From the NCBI GenBank assembly GCA_014634225.1, contig BLFN01000959.1:630525-640524 (forward strand): DNA of 10,000 nucleotides. Reading direction: 5' to 3'. A model generated the notes under the pieces. It saw only the letters and a program-made list of their open reading frames with translations. It had not been told where the DNA came from and did no database searches. The DNA comes from Acropora yongei. Its lineage: Eukaryota > Cnidaria > Anthozoa > Scleractinia > Acroporidae. Positions within the stretch are counted from its first letter, which is position 1, and every line of letters begins with the position of its first letter. Below, in pieces: positions 6,214-10,000 of the stretch. The position numbers were made by a program, and so were the translations under genes.

Positions 6214-8989
6214 TTCAAAAATTCCAAACAACGCGCGGCAAACCTGGATACCTAACATGATATTGTTATGAAGCGCACGAACATCTGCTGCAATATTGCT
6301 TTTTGCAAAATCACTGATCATGAATTCCTGTGCTAAGTAAGCTAGTGCAAGCGTTTCTTATAACTTTTTTTATCGCTTAAGAAAGAAATAAAGGTTTTGA
6401 CTGTTTTAATAAACATTTTCTTTCGTACAAGTTTCTTCTTAATTTCTTTGTTTTCGCCATGGGCAAATCCAATCAAGAGGTGCTGCGTTCCAATGGCATT
6501 ATGACCAACATTTAATGATATTATTGTGTATATATCTTGTTCCGATGATCGAGTTAGTGAGAAAGAGATACCTATAACTCATATCTAAATGTTCGCCGCT
6601 TTCTTCATAACCTGATGAAATATTGTTGCCTTCAATTACTGAAAATATCTCGACTGCTGTTTGACAGAAGGAAAACTATTGCAACTGAAATTTACAATTT
6701 TTCACTGGTCTGCTTGCTACGTGACAAGGTCAACTACTTGGCATCGATAAGAGAATTAATGGCGGATAGATAGAACCATCCATATCGTTAATTACCTAAA
6801 CTAGCTGTGTTTCCAGGGAAACAAACTTCAACGATTGCCAAAGTTGATCAGTATTAAAAAGGCAAATGCTTTAGCTATTACAAAAATCACCAGTTTTTAA
6901 AGCCTGTAACGGTTAATTTAATTAGGTTGAAAGTTAATAGTATTTCTGTTACTTAATCTTTATTTCTTGCTATAATTATCTGGGTTTACTTTCTCGGACT
7001 TGGTTCCGTAATTTGGCAGTAAAAGTAAAGAATTATTAACTTTACCTTTCTTTTTCTTTCCTTTTGATGATTTTCATAGTTTTGTATCAAATACAATTGT
7101 GGCCTTGCAATTGATCTCTCTTTCTTGTTATATAATTGTTCATCGTGAGATAATGACAACTGAATCACCGTCAGGCTTAAAAGAGCGGAAAAGTAGTCCA
7201 CTTCTATAAGATTTCCCTTGTTTTTCCCTTTGTTGTATTTTTTTATTTAACATTGGATGATAATCACTGGGATAGGATACAATTTTGATTCGATGATTCT
7301 GAAAAATTTAATTGCAATTTGAACGTTTATTTTAAAGGAAGTTTTCATCCGACGAATGGACGTGGCTTGATACGTATTAGGACCATTTTCCTTCATTCAG
7401 TTAACCAAATTATGAAGGCGCAAGGAGTTAAGAAAGAAAAGAAAAATGCAATTTTTAGTGTTTGTCATCGACTATTTGAGGACATTGTTATAAGAAAGCC
7501 ATAGCACGCTTTCACGTGGACACGAGACTGGGTCAGGGAAACCGGTATGCATATCTTGAATATTCTCGAGATGTCAAAGAGGTTGGTAATGGGAGCGGAT
7601 TGATTACAGAAAAAACTTTAACCTCGAATATCGGAATGACTTTCCAAAAATATCGATGTTAAATATAAATGTTTTTTGCACTCTGATTTGCAATTGCAGA
7701 AAGCTATCAAAAGAAACTGATTAAATCGCAAGAGCCTCGCCACTGCGTATATGATAATAACTTCATAAAAATTGAACCGTTACCTTATTCTTAACGTTAT
7801 CCCAATTTACACCTTATGGTTAGCCGTAAGTCAGGAGCCCTAAATTTAGCAGCCAAATAATCTTACCGCTTGGTGATCAGTATTCCATTTCATTTTATCC
7901 ATAAAAGGTGATATGACCTTAGAAACAACATATAACTGAGTGAAATACTGAAAAACATTAGCTGACCTCGCTGATTTTTTTTTTGCCAGTAACTAACCTA
8001 GTTACATGTGGCAAAAATTAAACACGCGCGTTTTGTTTTCCTCTATTTTATCATCCTTTGAAAAGAACGTTCACGACTAAACCAGAAGCCATCATAAGGA
8101 AAAATGTATATTTAGTGCTAATTTATAAGGTGAATTGATCATCAACGACCACTCCAACTTGGTTTATCCATGCAATACAACTAGCTATGATTGAAATGAA
8201 ACCACAGTAAACTTTCAGCGAATCTCCGCAACGAGAACAGAGATTTTGATGCGAGCATCTTCTCCAACTATGAACAGTTATTCAATATATGATTGAAAAC
8301 GCTTCTTCCTCAGAATTAAAGAAGATTTTTGCAATTCCCTTTCAATATAGCTATTCTATGTGGCATCCTCCATAAAAAATATTTGATGGGGAACTTTTTC
8401 TTGCCATCTATTTAATTATCCATGTAATATTACTACACATGAAAAACAAATGTTCCAGCACGAAAAGACGTTCACAAGCTCTATGAAACTTCCTCTTACT
8501 GACAGAGTTTCGTCATCTGAAACTTTCAAAGCAAAGACAATTTTTTTTTCCGAATCCCTACGGCAATTTTCCCTGTTTTCCTATTACAATGGTTGAGATG
8601 GAATCAGGTGCGGGCTTTCTTTGTCTTATCGGATGGCCTTGATATCGTTTCACCATAAAACAGTCACTTGTTGACACAAACTTTGTTGTGTAACGATGTG
8701 ACTTAGCATGTGAGCTAAAGCGTAGGTTGCAGTGAAAATTATGATAGTACACCTCAGCCGAACCATTGATCTTTCAGTTTAATGTCATTTCAGTTTTAAT
8801 GATTGAAAGCAGGTAGGAGATTTTGGGGATTGGAACGAGAAGGTATTGCTCAGAGGTGTGAGTAATCGGTCTCCTGCAAAGCATGGCGTTCTGAAATGAG
8901 AGGTCCGTTCTTATGATGACAGCAGTGTTTGTCATCATTGAAAGAACAATTGTTCGGTTGAAATATATAACCTAAGATGTTAAATAATA
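6214..8989. other. AT-rich region with no recognisable gene
   Basis: Short open frames exist (e.g. 6986-7201 and 8558-8752 on minus, 7319-7504 on plus) but they start at GTG or TTG, have no domain, and lack convincing splice sites. A perfect 9-bp stem occurs at 8913-8938 (ATGATGACA and TGTCATCAT). I see no tRNA, no long repeat and no coding exon here. It may be the upstream intergenic region of the acidic gene and could hold enhancers that cannot be read from sequence alone. Confidence 0.5.
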
Positions 8990-9029
8990 TACGAGCTCAG
9001 GGGTAAATCCAGCCCATTTAACAGGTAAC

Positions 9030-9317
9030 ATGACATTCAAGCTGCGGTTAAGTATATTAACAACAACATTAATAGTTTGTACAAGTTTGTTTGTACTCTT
9101 AGTTTTCTCATAGTGTCTAATCTACGAGATAAGAGTTGACCGTTACACTGGTAGAACCAGCTATAATGTTACTAAACATCAATGTTTCAAGCCTGAAAAT
9201 TGCAAGTGTGTCCTGTTTATATCTTCTAGATATCAGCTAACTAAGATGCAAAAAGACCAAGTCCATGGCCATCTGCTTTTTTCTAACCTCACTGGAGAAA
9301 AGCCCCAATTATGTTGA
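9030..9317 (+). pseudogene. Possible broken exon of a type II membrane protein
   Basis: The ATG at 9030 follows a plausible acceptor (CCCATTTAACAG, ending 9024). It encodes MTFKLRLSILTTTLIVCTSL and then FVLLVFS, the pattern of an uncleaved signal anchor: a short basic N-terminus and about 20 hydrophobic residues. TAG at 9111-9113 then stops it. The same frame continues open for 67 more codons (9114-9314) to TGA, with three Cys close together (QCFKPENCKC) and an NVT sequon. Signal-anchor proteins with a lumenal domain include many Golgi glycosyltransferases, but nothing here identifies one. It could be a decayed duplicate or chance openness in AT-rich DNA. Confidence 0.25.
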
Positions 9318-9608
9318 TTATAACTTCTTCACCGATGAATAACTTGATAAAAATAAAATAGCTTTGACGGCAATTACTGCGGATGCTATTTAAAACGATA
9401 TCCCGTATTTAAAGCAAAAGGGTTCTAGGACAAATTAGTTTACTTTTATTTATCTTGACATTTGATTGGTTAAGGGAAAGCATCCAGAATTTCTCAAATT
9501 GGACGGTTTAGTGTTCAAAGCTGAAGTAAACGTTCCAGGAAAATCTATCTAATTTATTTTGAATTTGAACAGTTGGCAAAAATTAATTTAAGCAGTGTAC
9601 GGCAGTGT
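9318..9608. other. AT-rich spacer, nothing recognised
   Basis: No coding frame or structured repeat is seen, except a short direct repeat GCAGTGTA at 9592-9599 and 9602-9609 just before the SINE-like element. Confidence 0.5.
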
Positions 9609-9610
9609 AA

Positions 9611-9692
9611 GGCTGTCACCAAAGGGAAAACACCGGTTCCCGCCTGTTCACCGAAGTTAAGCCCTGTTGGACGGGGTTGATTTCTGGATGGG

Positions 9693-9738
<46 letters not shown>

Positions 9739-9811
9739 AGCTGGCGTAGTAGACATCAATCACGCCTTCCACCTCTACGACTCAATTAACTTGCTAAAAT
9801 CTTAAAAAAAA
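9611..9811 (+). mobile_element. 5S-rRNA-derived SINE-like element
   Basis: 9611-9729 aligns by eye with eukaryotic 5S rRNA through most of its length: AAAACACCGGTTCCCG, then CACCGAAGTTAAGC (box A region of the internal promoter), CTGGATGGGTGACCATCT (box C region) and ACCCTGTGCTGTACTCCTT at the 3' end. It is about 119 bases, close to the roughly 120 of 5S. It is followed by a non-5S body (GGGAAGTCAAGCTGGCGTAG onward) and an A-rich end near 9803-9811. A 5S head fused to an unrelated body is the layout of SINE3-type retroposons transcribed by RNA polymerase III. Differences from 5S and the lack of a T-run terminator argue against a working 5S gene. Exact ends and target-site duplications were not resolved. 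Confidence 0.65.
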
Positions 9812-10000
9812 TAGATCTGTTGGCAATATTTGATTTTGATACAGCTATAAAGTTAGTCATTTCAATTTTTGCTCATTGTCAATGCACGATTATAGCCAGA
9901 TTCAATGATCAGTTTTATAGTCTTCCGATATACTCTGCAGGTAGAAATTTTGATAGCTTCAAACTCGGTTAAAAGGGTAAGTAACCATTCGGGTATGCGC
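9812..10000. other. Terminal stretch, nothing recognised
   Basis: AT-rich sequence without a gene, repeat or RNA feature that I can support. Confidence 0.4.

Noticed and set aside
6986..7201. Minus-strand ORF that begins with a hydrophobic stretch
   Set aside because: The start is GTG, unusual for animals, and there is no supported splice structure or family.
8558..8752. 64-codon minus-strand ORF
   Set aside because: GTG start, no domain and no splice context.
8905..8940. C/D-box snoRNA candidate with an ATGATGA box and a 9-bp stem
   Set aside because: No D box (CTGA) at a suitable distance and no terminal stem bringing the boxes together; a simple hairpin explains it.
9554..9772. 72-codon minus-strand ORF
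   Set aside because: It is the antisense of the 5S-derived element.

Overview
This window looks like AT-rich nuclear DNA of an animal, most plausibly an anthozoan cnidarian (coral or sea anemone). The grounds are GT-AG introns with pyrimidine-rich acceptors, a 5S-rRNA-derived SINE-like element, foldback/MITE-like elements, long gene-poor stretches, and one strikingly aspartate-rich secreted protein of the kind known from coral skeletal matrices. The lineage is an inference; nothing here proves it.

The main content is one minus-strand gene covering roughly 6138 down to 426. It can be rebuilt from three exons whose reading frames join exactly: exon 1 (6138-6057) encodes a signal peptide, exon 2 (5415-5281) a short non-repetitive segment, and exon 3 (2050-426) a block of about 460 residues made mostly of Asp with regular Ser-Gly pairs, then a short ordinary segment and a hydrophobic C-terminus typical of a GPI-anchor signal. 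Both introns are phase 1. The predicted product is 613 residues, secreted and probably tethered to the cell surface, with very high calcium-binding and phosphorylation capacity. The exon 3 DNA is an imperfect ATC/GTC trinucleotide tract, so several other frames are open by coincidence.

Layout from low to high coordinates: 1-298 holds a minus-strand open frame that may be an exon of a downstream gene (uncertain). 426-2050 is the acidic terminal exon. 2051-5280 is intron 2, carrying a decayed possible Crypton-like fragment (2298-2520), a foldback element (2551-2690), a MITE-like element (3282-3416) and small repeats. 5281-5415 is exon 2. 5416-6056 is intron 1 with an (AAT)n microsatellite. 6057-6138 is exon 1, with a TATA-like site near 6210. 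From about 6214 to 9000 no gene is recognisable. At 9030-9317 there is a possible broken membrane-protein exon, and at 9611-9811 a 5S-derived SINE-like element.

The point most worth follow-up is the acidic, apparently GPI-anchored protein and its expandable repeat exon, which a simple ATG-to-stop ORF scan misses because its true frame has no start codon inside the exon.
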